In this document: one piece after another, positions 18,601 to 33,600 of the stretch | Layout: every line of letters begins with the position of its first letter | Numbering within the stretch: the stretch's first letter is position 1 | NCBI GenBank assembly: GCA_029964075.1 | Contig: CM057140.1 | Span: forward strand, 14,092,643 to 14,156,642 | Direction: 5' to 3' | Length of the DNA stretch: 64,000 nt | Origin: Patiria pectinifera | Taxonomy: Eukaryota > Echinodermata > Asteroidea > Valvatida > Asterinidae | Position numbers and translations under genes: made by a program | The notes under the pieces: generated by a model | Databases searched by the model: none | What the model saw: the letters and a program-made list of their open reading frames with translations, nothing else | What the model was told of the DNA's origin: nothing

Positions 18601-21600
18601 CCGTGTCCGACATCTGCATCGGGCTGTTCTGGGGGCTCCCAGAGCTGACGGTGTATTTCAGCGACCGCTGGTATCTGGGCGAATTTCTCTGCAATGCCTG
18701 GGCTGTCGTATCCGGATCGTTTTACACACTGAGTATTTTGTCTCTCGTTCTCCTAACAATGGATCGCTTCGTTGCCATCGTCTACTCGCTGCGCTATCCC
18801 ACACTGATGACTTTAAAGAGGGCTAAAATCATTGTGGCCATCACGTGGATCCTGACTCTGATATTTCACATCATTCTATTTGGCATTTATTTGCCAAATC
18901 ACACATCCACAACAAGTCATGACAGTTGCGATTACATCATATGCAAGTTTTGTTCGGCCATATTTGGATCCATACTGGCAATTTCTATCGGAATAATCCT
19001 CATCCTTTACATGTACATTCTGAACGTCGCCCGTCAGCAGGCGCGCCGCATCGCCGCCCAGAATCAGATCAGCGTTGCCCACGGTGATCAGATCGCTCCG
19101 CAGAGAGTCAGCACCAAGTCGGCTACCACGGTGTTCATCATAACCATGACGGTCTTTATATGCTGGATGCCAACTTTTGTCCTGCTTGTGGTACTCCAGG
19201 CAAGCGGTGGGAACCACGACAATTTCACTTTGATGGCCAACTTGATTTTCTTTAACAACAGTTGGCTGAACAGCCTCATCTACTACCTGAGGAACAGGGA
19301 GCTTCGGCAAGCACTACATGAGTTGGTTGCCTCATGCTTTCGCCGGCAACGCTAAATTTACTTCACTTCACGGAACGAACTACAAGCACCCCCCACGTAC
19401 TGTCACACCTTTTATCTTGACTGAACACTATCGGTCACAAGTCAGCCAATGCGTGAATTGCGCCAGTCGATCACAATAAGTCCAAAAGCAGCGTGGACTT
19501 AGACGAATGTTTAAGCATTCTTACAAAAGTTACATTTAGAAAGTCACATTTAGAAATAAGTCCATTCTTAGAGTTTATGAATTTATTAGTGCACTGCCAG
19601 AATTAATTACCATCGTAAGTTGGATCATTGTGAATCAACTTACTTGGACTCCACGGGGAACGGCTCGTACAGGAACTTCTTGTAGAAGTGCTTCTTGATG
19701 TCGTGGACAAAGATGACAGCCGTGCCCTGGTCGTCAAACTGGGGCCGACCGGCTCTGCCCATCATCTGGAGCACATCTGGAGAATGAGTACAACATTTTA
19801 GAAATAGCACACAAGTATACCTTAATATCGGCACTCTTTGCTTTTTTGGGGTTGCTTTATTCACGCAAAAAAAACAAACTTACCTGTGATTGGGAAGTCG
19901 ACGTATCGCTTGGTCTTGCCGTCAAAGAATTCCGTTCCCTTGATCACGACAAGATGGGCGGGGAAGTTGACACCCCAGGCCAGGGTGCTGGTAGCTATCA
20001 AAACCTGCAAGGAACAAAATTGAGTTTTTATCAAAATAAAAAGCTGAGTATGCTCTAATGCAGATGAAAAATAAGTAACTGAAGAATGTCCTTAAGATTC
20101 ATTTTTTTCTGGGATCTTGTCACGAAGTTTCTATTCAAGGAATAAATGTTAGCAATGGTAACAAGATCAGCCATGTAGTACCTGTATTTTCTGGTTGACG
20201 AAGAGTTCTTCCACGGTCCTACGATCTCTCTCGTGCAGCCCGGCGTGATGCATGCCGATACCGAACGCTAAACACAACTTGAGATTGGTGTCCTTAATAG
20301 CGCTTATCAGATTCTCAATCTAAACGGCCAAGAAAGATTTTTTTTTAAATCACAGCTCATAAATATGCATTAGGTTAGAAATATTTATGCACAGCAATAC
20401 TTGTTTTGATTCCTGACACTTTGGAAAATTGACAAATGAAAAAAGGCAACCAGCTTATGCATATGCATTTGTTGATGAATATTAACGCATAACAATACTT
20501 GTTTTGTTTCCAGACACGTTGGGAAATTGACCAATGAAACATGCAAATAGCTCATGAATATGCATTAGGTGATGAATATTCATACATAATAATACTTGAT
20601 TACTTTCTGGACACATTGAAAAGTCGACCAATGAAATAAACAAAATAGCTCATGAATATGTATTGATACTAATGAATAATAGTACCTTTTGTTCCTCCAT
20701 GTGAAGCCACTGTTTGGGGTTGTCCTCAGCGGCTAGGAAGGCAATCAGATCCAGAGCAGTCAGCCGGGTCTGACGACGCGAGGACACAAAAATCAAAGTT
20801 GGCTTCATAGGAGAGTGGGTTCGAATTGCTGTAAACATAAATATAAATACTCCTTATATTTTGTTTTGAAAACACAACAGTCTTTAAATTTGATTCGTCA
20901 GAATACAAATGCATGTATCTACATTTCAAAGATTAGTGATACATGTATTCATGACAAATGGCCCTTTCTGACCGTCTTGCACTTTCGTGCTAAGCACACA
21001 AAAATTCTGCTTAGCAGAAACAGGTTACCAGCCAAATTGCCATGCAGAGTATAATGTTTATGACTGGTTTGCAAGGAATTTATGCTTAGCACATAAATTT
21101 GCTAAGCAAATATTTTCTGCTTAGCGGCTTCAGCAAAATTGGTCCAGGGTTCGTCGTACGCACCTTGGAATGTAGGCTTGTTCATCGTGGCCATGCGAGG
21201 GCAGTAGTGCTTGCCGGGAAAGCCCTGGATGTGGACCTCCAGCGGCACGGGACGGACCGACGGGCGGAAGTTGAACAGCCCATTCTGTTGGTCATAATGA
21301 GGAAAATGAAAATTTAGTCTTCACTTTCAAACGAAAATTGCATGTAATATGGCTGTACAAATAGTTTATAAAGTGTTGGAGTGGAGGTGCTTGTGATGGA
21401 TCAGTCGCAAGTAGCGGCAACACTGCAGGACATTTCAGTGCCGATGCCACCATGCCATTTGCAACTTTTCCTCAGGATAGAAAATATTGACGAACCTGTT
21501 TGATTCCCAGCCAGTCGGCAAGGTCCCTGGCGTTAGCGAGTGCTGTGGACAGGCCGATTACTCGCAAGGGTTGCTCCGTGTGCGACGAGATGAAGTTAGT

Positions 21601-24600
21601 TCTGGAGACGATAACCTCCAAGACGGGTCCTCGCTCGTCCCCTGAAAAAAAAAAGATGTGTTACAGTATGAACAGAGATTCTTCCATATTTTGGTGGAAA
21701 TTAAGTTTGAATTAACTGCTAGATGACTATGTTTTACCCAACAAATGTATCTCGTCGATGACCAAGAGCGACACGGCCTTGACGTATTTTCGGGTCTGCC
21801 AGCTCCGACTGACGCCGTCCCATTTCTCCGGGGTGGTGACGATCACGTCGGCACTGCCGATAGCCCTGATGTCTGGCATCACGTCTCCTGTCAGCTCTAT
21901 GACACTGTGAAGTAAGAAAGGGAACTGACCATGAGAATGTATTTCAAACAGAACACTTGTGTACAGCACAAACAAAAAAGTCTAGCCAAATGGCTCCGAT
22001 TCATAAATTTTACTCTGAACTTTACGTTATCTAAAAAATTTTAAATCACACAATTTCTCCTCAGCTGAAAAGGAATGTGTCTGATTTCCTGTAAAGTTTA
22101 TTGAAGTAAACATTATCAGATAACATTGGCTTTTAAACTTAATCAAAAATTTTCAAACAAAACCAACCAAAATTTGCAAAATAAAAAAAAGTGATGCATT
22201 GTTGTTTTACTTTTTGCCCAGTTGTTGTTGTAGTCGAACCTTCCAATCTTCAATTCTTTCTCGGACTAGAGCTTTCAACGGCGCGATGTAAACAACCTAC
22301 GAGGGAAAAAAAAAATGAAATCTTCAAATATTACCATTTTTTTATTCATAAATACTATCATTTTGAATAATTCAACATCATCCTGCATCGCTCTGAATAA
22401 TTCTATGTTTTCCCCAAAATTGGTATTTTTTAAGTTACCTTCATGCCTGGCTGTTCGTTGAAGACCCTAAACATGGCGATTTCGGCCGCGATGGTCTTGC
22501 CTGAGCCCGTGGGTGCGCCCAGCAGGACATTGTGATTGGTGTGATACAGGGTGTGGAAAATCTGGGTCTGAAAAAAATCAAGAAAGATTTTGTCAAAAAT
22601 ACGATCTTTCAAATCAAAATGGAGACAGAGGGCGAAAATGAAACAGAAATTGAAAGAAAAAACTGAAGGATTGAATGTTTTTACCTGTATGGGGTTGAAG
22701 TGAGTGAACTTGTACAATGCCTCAAATTCAGGCCTGCCCAGAGCTGTGATAGGTAGTGGAATCAAATCTAAGAGAGCTGAAATTAAAATGAGAAATGAAA
22801 TTTTTTAAATGTTGGTAAAGATGCCTGCACTAGTAAGCAGGAAGTCGTGGGTTTTAGTCCTACCCAAGGAAGATTGTGAGTTTTGTTTCACAATTTTTTG
22901 GTAAATAAAGAACATTATCAGCCTATTATCCTTGTCAAGTGAACTATTAAACCATTAGCAATAACTTAACTGAAGCAAATTTCTTTAAAAACAAATCTGG
23001 CTTTTAGTAAATTTGAAGGAAAAACAAAACAAAAATATGACAGAATATTGAGTACTTTTGATAAGCTGCAAAGTGGATTTATTTTTTATATTTTTGTATA
23101 TTTTTTTTTATTTATTAATTATTATTATTATTGATTTTTATTTTTTTGTTTATTATTATTATTATTTTTTTTTGGGGGGGGGGGGAGGGGGGTGGCATAA
23201 GCAACATTCAGATGAACACCAGCCAAGAATTGCATACATGACATGGGGCTCTTAGTTGGTAACCCTCCTCATTTTCCACGCGAAATGCTAAGCAGCTCCT
23301 GAATCTTTTCAGACTATACGTGTGAGGCAGATGCCTCTCTGGCAGGATCCCACGATAAGCAGAAATGCTAAGCAATATTCAGCTGTGCACCAGCCAAAAA
23401 CTGTGCACGTCACAAGCTTTTCTCAACTGGTAACCCTATCATCAGCTTAGCAATCTGCTAAGCAGCTCTCCTTACATGTGTGAGGCGGATGCTTCTCCGG
23501 CAGGATCAGATGCTGGAAGGAGATGGGGAAGACGGTCTCGGACCCCAGCCAGCGGTCTGACATGGCCTTGATGTAGTACTGGCTGGGTAACGGCTCAAAG
23601 ATGGGAATCGTGAAGACCAGGCTTTGGGTCTCTCGGGATAGAACCTGGTAAAATTGGAAATTATTAAAGAGATTTTGAGAGAACTTTGTGGATTTATTAT
23701 AAGTGGTTATTTCTTAAGGAGAAGTGTGGCAGTTTGAGAGATACCTGTTTCTTGTGCAGCAGGAAATACTCCGAGTGGTAGACGTGATTGTTGTCTGGGT
23801 CCTCCACCCAGATCCACCAGGATTCCGAGGCTGTGCCGTGGACGCGGTCGTTCCATCGGAAGGCCGGGGTGATGGACAGTCGGACGCGGAGGATGGTCCG
23901 CGTGATGGGCTGGATGGTGGCTTCCAGCTCGATGCATGGGAGCTGGTTGACGCATTGCTTGATCTTGTCGCCCATGGAGAGGTGGTGGATCAGGTGACCT
24001 TTTAATTTGCCCACAAAAATGGAAAATTTAGGACTTCCCAAATTCAATGAAATCCAACTATGAACGAGCCCAAATAGTCGATGAACAATTAAATAATGAA
24101 TCCGAAGTTTGGTTTTTCAATTCCGTAAACACAAGCATGCTCTCACCAATTTCAGAAGCCGGCATCTCCCGAAGTTTATCTATGGTCAGTTTTTTGTTCT
24201 CCAGCTTGCGTTGGATCTCCTGTGAGAGCTGAGGGAACTGGCGTAGGGGATTCTCAAAGGACCAGAGGCGTCGGTCCACCATCTTGGATAGGGTCAGGAG
24301 CTGGGCTGCCATCAAGGGCCAACCCTTGCGGAGTGTGATCTCGAAGAGGGCACGGATGATCCGGGCTGAATTCTGTTCAGGTTTTTCAATAAATTGACGA
24401 GTTTCATGTTACTTTAATATTAGGTTATGTGCTTTGATGATGGAATTAATGCTAAAAGTTCTGTATGGTCAGTGGTTTCCAAGAGCTTGGCAGAAACAAT
24501 TTCACGAATTAACTTGGGTAGGACTTGAATCCACGACCTACTGTGTACGAGTGCAAAGTTGCATTAGGCCAAGTAAAATTCTCGTCCAAGCCTGTTTTCG

Positions 24601-27600
24601 TTTTTTTTCCCGGTCGCCTCCTATTTTTTCCTTCTGATTTTAATATAAATACATTTACAATATATTTTGTCTTTTAATGTGTTTCCAGCAAAATTGTAGT
24701 CACATATGCCAGTTCAACATCTGATAGAAATGGCTTCTTCGAATGCAAAAGTATGGGGGAAAAAAGTCGAGAAAACGGATAATTCATTTTGGAAATCCAC
24801 CACATTGAAAACAAGTCAGGTGTGTTTACAAACACAAATGCCCCGCAACCGTGACTGTTCCCACGACATAACACCACTCTTTTAACATCAACTTATGTAC
24901 AGAGATGAAACTGGCATATGGCAAAAAAATCGGAAAATATGCCGAAGAAAAATACGTGTCCGAAATCTGGGCCGCGCTGCATTACATACATGTACATGCA
25001 TGTACAATACACTTCATGCCCAATTTCCGGACACCTTCTCCTGCTTTATTTCGATTCAAACAAATTTTTACGATGAAAAAAATGGTCAGTGTTTTCATTG
25101 CATAAAAATGCCCGAATTACAGTTAGAGTAACGGAGTCATCAATAAAGAAGTTCACTTCTTACTTGAGAAAGTCTAGGGAAAAGTCCGAAAGACAAGGCA
25201 CCGTTCATGGTGCTTCAATGGTCCATTCAACCACACAACTCCACTACTCCACTTGCATTCATACGTGGGAAAAAATCAGGTATTATCGTCTTATTCTTCT
25301 AACAAATGCCAGTGAAATGTTTCGCTAATGCTCTCTTCGCTATCCTCGAGATAATCATCACGATTTTTAAGGCATTGTATTTTGTATAACTAAATTTGAA
25401 ACCTCCGAAAATCGCACAACATAATGATTTTATCCACTGGATCGTTCACAAGGCTACCCGTTCGGGGCCGGCCGTTCCCGACCGGCCATGTGCTAGCAGA
25501 CGGTACGGTGCGGTACGTACGCTGGTACTCATTACGTGCAGTACATGCACGCACGTGCGACACAAGTAATGTTTCCATGTCGCCTGTCAATGTTTAACCT
25601 TTTGTCCAGCCGGAGAGGCTCCGATCAGTGTTATGCCCTGTGTTTCTACCGTTGAAACAATCCAATAACGACTGGTGAAAGAGATTAAAACTGCGTTCGC
25701 GATGATTTTCACGTGCCATTTCCATTGACTTTTCTTCGAAATTATGATTGAAATAAAATGACATTTTGTGAGAAAAATCCTTACTAAATCAAATTTTGTG
25801 GGACACACTGTAAAAAAATCGGAAATTTCGTTGGAAAATTCAAAAAGTCGGTTTTCCGATTAAAATCGGAAAAGTTTCATCTCTGTATGTACCTTGGTCA
25901 CATGGAGCGTTCATTGACAGCATTAGTGTCTTCTGTAGGTTTTATATGAATTAATCCCTAATCCCTTTGCTCTCAGAATAAATACAAGATTTCTATTGTT
26001 TTAGCCACTGTGACCTTGACCTTTGACCTTTCGACCCCCAATGCAATAGGCCTATTTGGATTACCAAGAATGATCCACAAACCAAATTTGAAGTTCACAT
26101 GTTAAGTATTTCTCAAGTTATCGCGCTGACAAAATTCCTTTTGTTTTAGCCACTGTGACCTTGACCCTTGACCTTTTGGCCCCAAATGCAATAGGCTTCT
26201 TAGGATTACCAAGAACAATACACAAACCAAATTTGAAGTTCATATGTAAAGTATTTCTCAAGTTATAGCGCTGACAAAATTTCTATTGTTTCAGCCCCTG
26301 TGACCTTGACCCTTGACCTTTCGGCCCCAAATGCAATAGGCTTCTTAGGATTACCAAGAACAATACACAAACCAAATTTGAATTTCATATGTAAAGTATT
26401 TCTCAAGTTATCACGCTGACAAAATTTCTTTTGTTTTAGTCACTGTGACCTTGACCCTTGACCTTTCGGCCCCAAATGCAAAAGGGTTCTTAGGATTACC
26501 AAGAACAATACACAAACCAAATTTGAAGTTCATATGTTAAGTATTTCTCAAGTTATCGCGCTGACAAGATTTGTCCGGACACACACACGCACGCACGCAC
26601 GCACCCACGCACGCACGCACCCACACACCCACACACCCACACACACACCCACCCACGGAAGGACAAGGCGGAAACAGTATGCCCCTTCGGCTTCGCCGCG
26701 GGGCATAAAAAAGGTGGGGCCTTCTTCTTTTCTAAAAAGCCCAGATGAAAAACTGTTTTTTAACTTGGCCTTACCTGAGCCACGTAAGCCAAGTCTGACA
26801 CCAGGGAGAAGCTCTCCACGAACCCTCGGGAGATGTACGTCTGGAGGAGGATGTTGACCTTCCCGTGGGCGTTCTCCACCCCTCCCGCGGCCGGCATGCA
26901 GCAACTGCCATCCGATGAGTGATGATAGTCCAGCTCCTTGATTTCATCCTCGCGAACCTACGGGAAACAACAATTCTTAAATAACGGAAAAATAGTATGA
27001 TGGAGCAGTGGATGTCGATGGGGGTATAGGGTGTCTAACCCACACCCCCTTGAGCTGCAAAATTCAGGCCGAAACAAGCAGCACATACCTGTTAACCTCC
27101 CCTTGACAGCTAACCCCCTCCCCCCTCCTTGACAGCTCCCCCCCCCCTGAGCCTAGCTGGATCTGCCCATGGACTGGGATTTGAACCTCTGACCTCTTTA
27201 ACAGCATACCGGTGCTCTACCGACTGAGCTATCCAGCCCTACGTTGGCACTCTCATACTTGTCTGCATGCGATTCTAAATGTTAACATTTCATCAAAAGT
27301 AATGTCGAAAGAAGTCATCAATGTCCATCACAAGTCGTCACAAATCAATCATAAGTCATCATAAGTAATCACAAATCAATCATATGTCATCATAAGTGAA
27401 TCACAAGTCATCATAAGTAATCACAAGTCAACAGAAGCATCTAAGACCGACCTTGATCTGTTGGAACTCCTGCGCTTGAGACACCATGCTGAAGACCCCC
27501 GACTCTGTCATCAACGGTTTTAAGAGTTCGTTGAAAGTCTCGATGGTGGCGTACTTGATGTAAAAGTGGCTGGCGATGCGGCCCAGGTCCGTGGAGTGGA

Positions 27601-30600
27601 AATCCCTCGTTGCCTCGTTGAAGCGGATCATTTGGGCTTTGTCCAGGGCCCGGCCAGCCTTGACTATGAGCTCGTTGCGGAAGTTTTCGAGACCGGGGTC
27701 GTTCTGAGACATATGAGAAAGACGATTCATCTTATGAAGTCATCACAAGTCAATCATAAGCCGTTATATTAACATCATGTCAATCAGAAGTCAACACAGG
27801 TTATCATAAATCATCACAAGTCAATCACAAGTCATCAGAAGTAGTTACACATCAATCATAAGTCATCACAAGTCATCACAAGCCATCACAAGTTATCACA
27901 AGTTCATCATGAGTCATCCCAAGTCAATCGCAAGCCATTACAAGTCATTGCAGCCATCGCAAGTCAATCATAAATCATCACAAATCCACCACAAGTCATC
28001 ACAAGTCACATCTAGCTCTAATTTATCTTTCGCAACAACCTGATTTAGTCAACTGCACTACCATTAAATGTTTTCTCTCGATTTTCAATTTTTTGTTGTC
28101 ATTGCTGGTTTCTACATTTATTACCGGTTTCCATAGCAACACGCACCTCTTTGCTCTTGTAGTTGACGCCGTAGGCCAGAGGATTCAGATGCATCCTGAC
28201 GTACAGATATGTGTAGCTCAGCCACTTCACTGCCTCCTCGACATTGCTTACCGTGCCTAGAGCAATCTGGAAAAAAAACCAAGACATCATCATTTCAATG
28301 CTTACCATCTTACACACCGAGTATACAGAGTTTATTCGTCGGTGAAGGGCAAAACCTAATATTGAAGACTCTCCTGACCTCTGCATTTAGGTTGTCCTCC
28401 AAGCTCTCAATAAACTGGCTCTCTATGGGATTCTGCCGGGTCATCAGGGACAGGTAGTGGGTGAGTTTGTCGTGGCTGGTGATGATGATACCCTCGCCGT
28501 GGTCGTCGTACTGCGGACGGCCGGCACGGCCGAAGATCTGCATGACGTCCAGGATGCCCAGGTCACGGAAGACTCCCTTGTTGGCATCGTAGAGTTGGGT
28601 ACCCTGCTCAATGCAGATAATAGGATAGTGTGTTTAGAGAAGGGTACCAGGCTAATTTGGGTTTTTTTTCAATATTTGTGTATTAAAGTAACTACAATGC
28701 ATCAATAGCAAAAAATCTTATCTATTCTTTACTAGACTCAATTAAGGCTGAAGTTAACTTTCTTAGGGTAAAGATTTTTTTTGTTGGTTAACGCCTTCAA
28801 TGACAACTTTCCTGACAAACATAATATCTTAGAAAGCTGAAAGGGCTAAGAACGTAATTTGACCTTGATGATGACCGCATGAGCTGGCAGATTGACCCCC
28901 CAGGCCAGCGTGGCCGTGCAGACCAGGACCTTGATGTGGCCGTCACGGAAGCACCTCTCCACCATGGTGCGGTCCTGACGCAGCATGCCAGCGTGGTGGA
29001 TGGAGAAGCCGTCCGGGAACAGGTCCCGGAGCTGCTTGTTGCGGGATTTGGAGACCTGGAAAATGCAGATTCAAGGAGGAAAAAAATAGTTTTCAGGAAT
29101 TCAGGATAAAACATCTGTCTGGGAATAGGTTCCAAAGTTGCTTGTTCCGGGACTTGGATTCCTAAAAGTTACAGAATCAAGGAGGAAAAAAATAGGATTT
29201 TCAGGATGGAAATCCGTCTGGGAATAGATTCCAGAGATGCTTGTTGTGGGATTTGGAGCCTTGAAGTTACGGAATCAAGGTGGAAAAATAGGATTTCAGG
29301 AATTTCTGATGGAAAATCTGTCTGGGAATAGGTTCTTGTTTACTTGCTTGATGCCTGGAAGTTACACTTAAACAGGGAAAAATGGAATTTCCAGATATGT
29401 TTAATGGGAAAACATGAACATTTCGAGAACTAAGGCTGATTTCATGTAGCTGCTAAGCAAATTTTTTGGCTAAGCTCAGGTTAAACTCGCTTAGCAAAAC
29501 TAGGTTACCAGCCAAAATGCCATGGGATGTTTACAGCTTGTGCTTGGTTCACGACCGCTTTTTGCTTAGCAAGAAAATACGCTTAGCAGAAGTTTCGGCT
29601 GAAGCAAAGTCGTGATCTCAAATTATAGGTTTTGCCCTTTAACCGACGTTTAAACACTGTACACTCAGTGTGTTACCTCCCGAGTGAAAGTTGGAGAAAA
29701 AAAGTCACTCGGGTGGGACTCGAACCTACGACCTATTGCTCTGTACGTACTGTTTGATTGACCGACAGGAACTTAAGGGTCCATAACTTGTTAGACACAT
29801 GATCTGTGGGAGGTGGGGTGGGGTGGGGGGTGTGTGGAGAGGGAGGGGAGACCTCTGGCCAACCAACCTGCTTTTGGGCATTTCCAAAGGCTGGGTTCTG
29901 GTCGGGCCGGAACATCAAGCTGTCTCCTTGCGTCTTGGCGATCTCACGGAGCGACTGGGCCGTAGTGACGGTGGCATTGCGTGCATGCACAAACACCATA
30001 ACCTTACATGAAAAAGAAAAAAAAGGGAATTAAAGTTGAATACCTTGTCAAAGACAGTAAATGAAATATTGAGAATTTTGATGAGGGCTGCACACATATA
30101 TACGATGATAACCAAACATAGATTTTCAAACTTTCAAGATCTTCTTTGCAAAAACAAAAGTGAATTTCTTGTCGCATGCACACTTGACTTAAACAATGTA
30201 TGAAAGTTACACATTAGAGTGAAAGAAGCAAAATTATGTAGCAAAATAGCACAGAAAATCCCAATATTAAAAAAAAAAAAATTATATCTAAGGCCAAAAA
30301 AAAAAAAATATTCGGTCTCTGGTCAGACCAAAGTTCCAGAATTGACGCGGCCACGCGGCTTTTTTTTTCTTTTTTTTTCTTTTCTTTTTTTTTTCTTCAA
30401 GCTTGAATTGTACAGACAAGGTGGGTACTATTTTGCTTTTTTGGTGTCCTCGTGTACATTGGTGTCCTCCATAATTTGCCTTGGTGCTTTCGATCATTTG
30501 CCTTGGTGCAATTTCCCATTCCTTGGTACTCTGTGGTAAAAAAAATTGAGGAGGTGCGGAAATAGAGGGCGCTGTTGGAGCTACCGCGGAACATTTTGAA

Positions 30601-33600
30601 ATAAAAAAAAGATCGACGCGCATGGTTAAAATCGACGCGCGCGCTGACCAGAGACCGACTTATTTTTTTTTTTGGCCTAACATCATTTGTTACTTTTGGT
30701 GACTCAAAAAGCCAATTTAGTAAAAGAGAGTGACTCATTTTCTCCCTTGTAAAGGAAACTAACGTGGGAGGATCTTGTCTTCATCATGTCAATACCAACC
30801 TAAGCACCGGGCGGACAAAATCATCCTTATCATTCTACAGTGCCGAAAACACCCTGCTATAAATATTGGTAGACAGATTTTCAAATCTACATTACCCGAT
30901 AAATGGTGAAAACTAAAGTTTATCTTTGTCATTTTAATCGCAGTTGTCAAGTTTGTTTGCTATATTTTTTTTAATTCTTTTATTCGCAACGATTACACAC
31001 TCTGTGGGAGTGATGATTTTCACTCCTTTGCTAAATGTATTGGTACCAGCAAAAATAATCCAAAGTTACGAAAACCACCCATAAATAAATTAACAGCCCA
31101 AGTAAATTAATATTGACTTCACGGTGATAAGTGGAAACAACTTGACACAGCACAACAAGATTTTATCCCAGACTGCGTGTCTACGAATAAAGACCAAAAA
31201 CCCTGCCAAGAGTGGTTCAGACATCTGCACTACACAGTTGCAGGTCTTGGGTTCGAGTCCTGCTAAAGCAAGTCTGTGATGTGTTTAACAAGCTCTCAAG
31301 AAGAACTGTGCATGTAGTGTTTACAAGGACAATTGCATGTTGGCGGAAGACAGCATTTGCCAATAATTTCTTCCTGGAAGTTTTCAACTGGCTACCGGTA
31401 TCTCTTCTGGTGTTCAAATCAAGTACTACCAAGGATGTATTAGCAATAATTCCCTTCTGTCAAGTCTGTGACATACATTTCTCCACTGGCGATGCATCAG
31501 AGGTTCCGACCAACTGACACGTCAAAAAACACAGAGGAACAAAAAAACTTGCAACAGCACAGAGAGAACAAAGAAGCACTTTTTTGTTGTCAGTCAAAGT
31601 CTGCTTGTTTAAACTACTAAAGCATCATCTAAATTTGATAAGTCAACAAACTACGGCAGGCTCATCCATTTATAGAAAGGATGTTCGTTTCGCAAAGCCA
31701 ACATTTATTAGCCCAAGTGATTGATACTAAACATCCGATGCCAGAATTTTCATTAAAATGGCCATTTGTTTTATGTTGTGTTAGACTTTGTCAACTGAAA
31801 CTGAGGAGTGATGCCTTGATTGCACGTAATTGGGAAGGGCTGATCATCTATGGAGCACACCTATAAAAGACAGACTGATTTCAACACAGTGCCATTGCAG
31901 CTGCTGCAAAGTAGGCTGTCTTTTTGCGGAAACATCCTGTAACAACTGACTGTATTTTCTTCGCTTGTGATCGGAGTTCATCAGCTGAGGCTGATTTCAT
32001 CATCAAGACTGTCTACCCTTAAACGAACACATCATCATCTTCATCTTCAGACGATCATTATCTTGACACAGCCTCAGACCATCTTCACCAGACAATCATG
32101 GAACCATTGACCATAGTCGGCCTGGTTCTCTCAGCTCTTACCGTCGTCCCTATTCTAATCCTGAACCCTTTGTGCCTCGTTGTTCTCCGTCGTACCAACA
32201 GTATCCCTGCAGTGACCAAGATGTTCATGGCTTCGCTCACTGTCTGCGACCTCTGTATCGGCATACTATGGGCAGTGCCGCAGCTGGTTTCCACGATGGC
32301 CCAAGAGGTTCGGCTGGAGAATGCTCTGTGCCGGGTGCGGGATTTCGCCTTCCCGACGTTCTCGGCAGTGAGCGCCATGTCTCTCCTGCTGCTAACCGTG
32401 GACCGTTTCATCGCTATCGTCTACCCGCTGCGCTACCCCAGTCTCTTGACCTCAAAGAGGTCAAAGGTCACCATCATTCTCTTGTGGGTGTCAACCATAA
32501 TGACATACAGTGTTATTTATGCTGTATCTATAAATGCTGAAAACCATGAAATACACGAATTTATTTGCCAGTTTACCTGGTGTCAACCTTGCAAGACAGT
32601 TCTCTTGTGTGAACTTCTCGCTACGTTGTTGATCATCCTCGTGCTTTACGTGTACATTCTCCGAATCGCACAGCGTCAAGCGCGGCGCATTGCCGCTCAC
32701 AATCACATCGGAAACGTCCGCGAGGGCCAGGTGGTTCTGCAGGCAGTCAAGACCAAGTCGGCAACCACTGTTCTCATCATAACAGGAGTCGTCTTTCTCT
32801 GCTGGGCACCTTCCCTCATCTACAACTTGTGGGCTCAGCAGGTGGGTTGGCGATCCAGCTCTCGTCCAATGGAGATCCTATTCACAATTCCTTTCCTGAC
32901 CAACAGTTGGCTGAACATGGTCATCTACTACTGGAGAAACAGGGAGCTTCGGCAAGCACTGAAAGACGTGACGTCCTCCTTTTGCCGACGTGGTCAGCAC
33001 ACTGCCTCCATCTCTCCGATATAGAGTCAGAGAAAGGGCCATGCATCATGGTCCTTATGACCTTTGACATGGGGTCAAATTTACATGCACACAAATACAC
33101 GTTCAGTGCATCATGGTCCTTATGACCTTTGACACGGGGTCAACTTTACATGCACACAAATACACGTAGGCACTTCGTTTATGAAAGTGTGTTGAGTGTG
33201 AGTACGATACACATTCAATAGTGGACCTAATACAATAGAGGACATTAGGGTCCACATTTGAGTTAAGGTCCTCAGTTTTAAAAAGCTTGCAAAATCGCAA
33301 AGCAAATTCGACATCACGCGAAAAATTTGCTGCGAAATTTGCCGGATTAAAAATGTGTTCAACTTTTGCGAATTCTCAGCTTGAAAACTTGCTGTGACAT
33401 CACAAATTTGTGTTTGCTTTCCCTTTTACGCAAAGTTTGAACAGGACTTTTATGGGGGTTCTCCAAAAGAGCTTTTCAGTATGAACAATAGGAGGATAAT
33501 AACAGGTCCTCAAAAGCAGGACTTTACACATGTTTGTGGATGTGTACTGTACTGAGAAAATTCAAAACTGTACTAAGAAAAGCAAATTTTTTGAGAGGAT

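Noticed and set aside
26534..26904. Thr/His/Arg-rich and Val/Cys-rich open frames on both strands
   Set aside because: They cover a CA/ACGC microsatellite running into ASCC3 exon 19.
27165..27245. tRNA gene on the - strand
   Set aside because: A and B boxes are present, but the T and anticodon stems do not pair and the sequence continues as a SINE-like tail.
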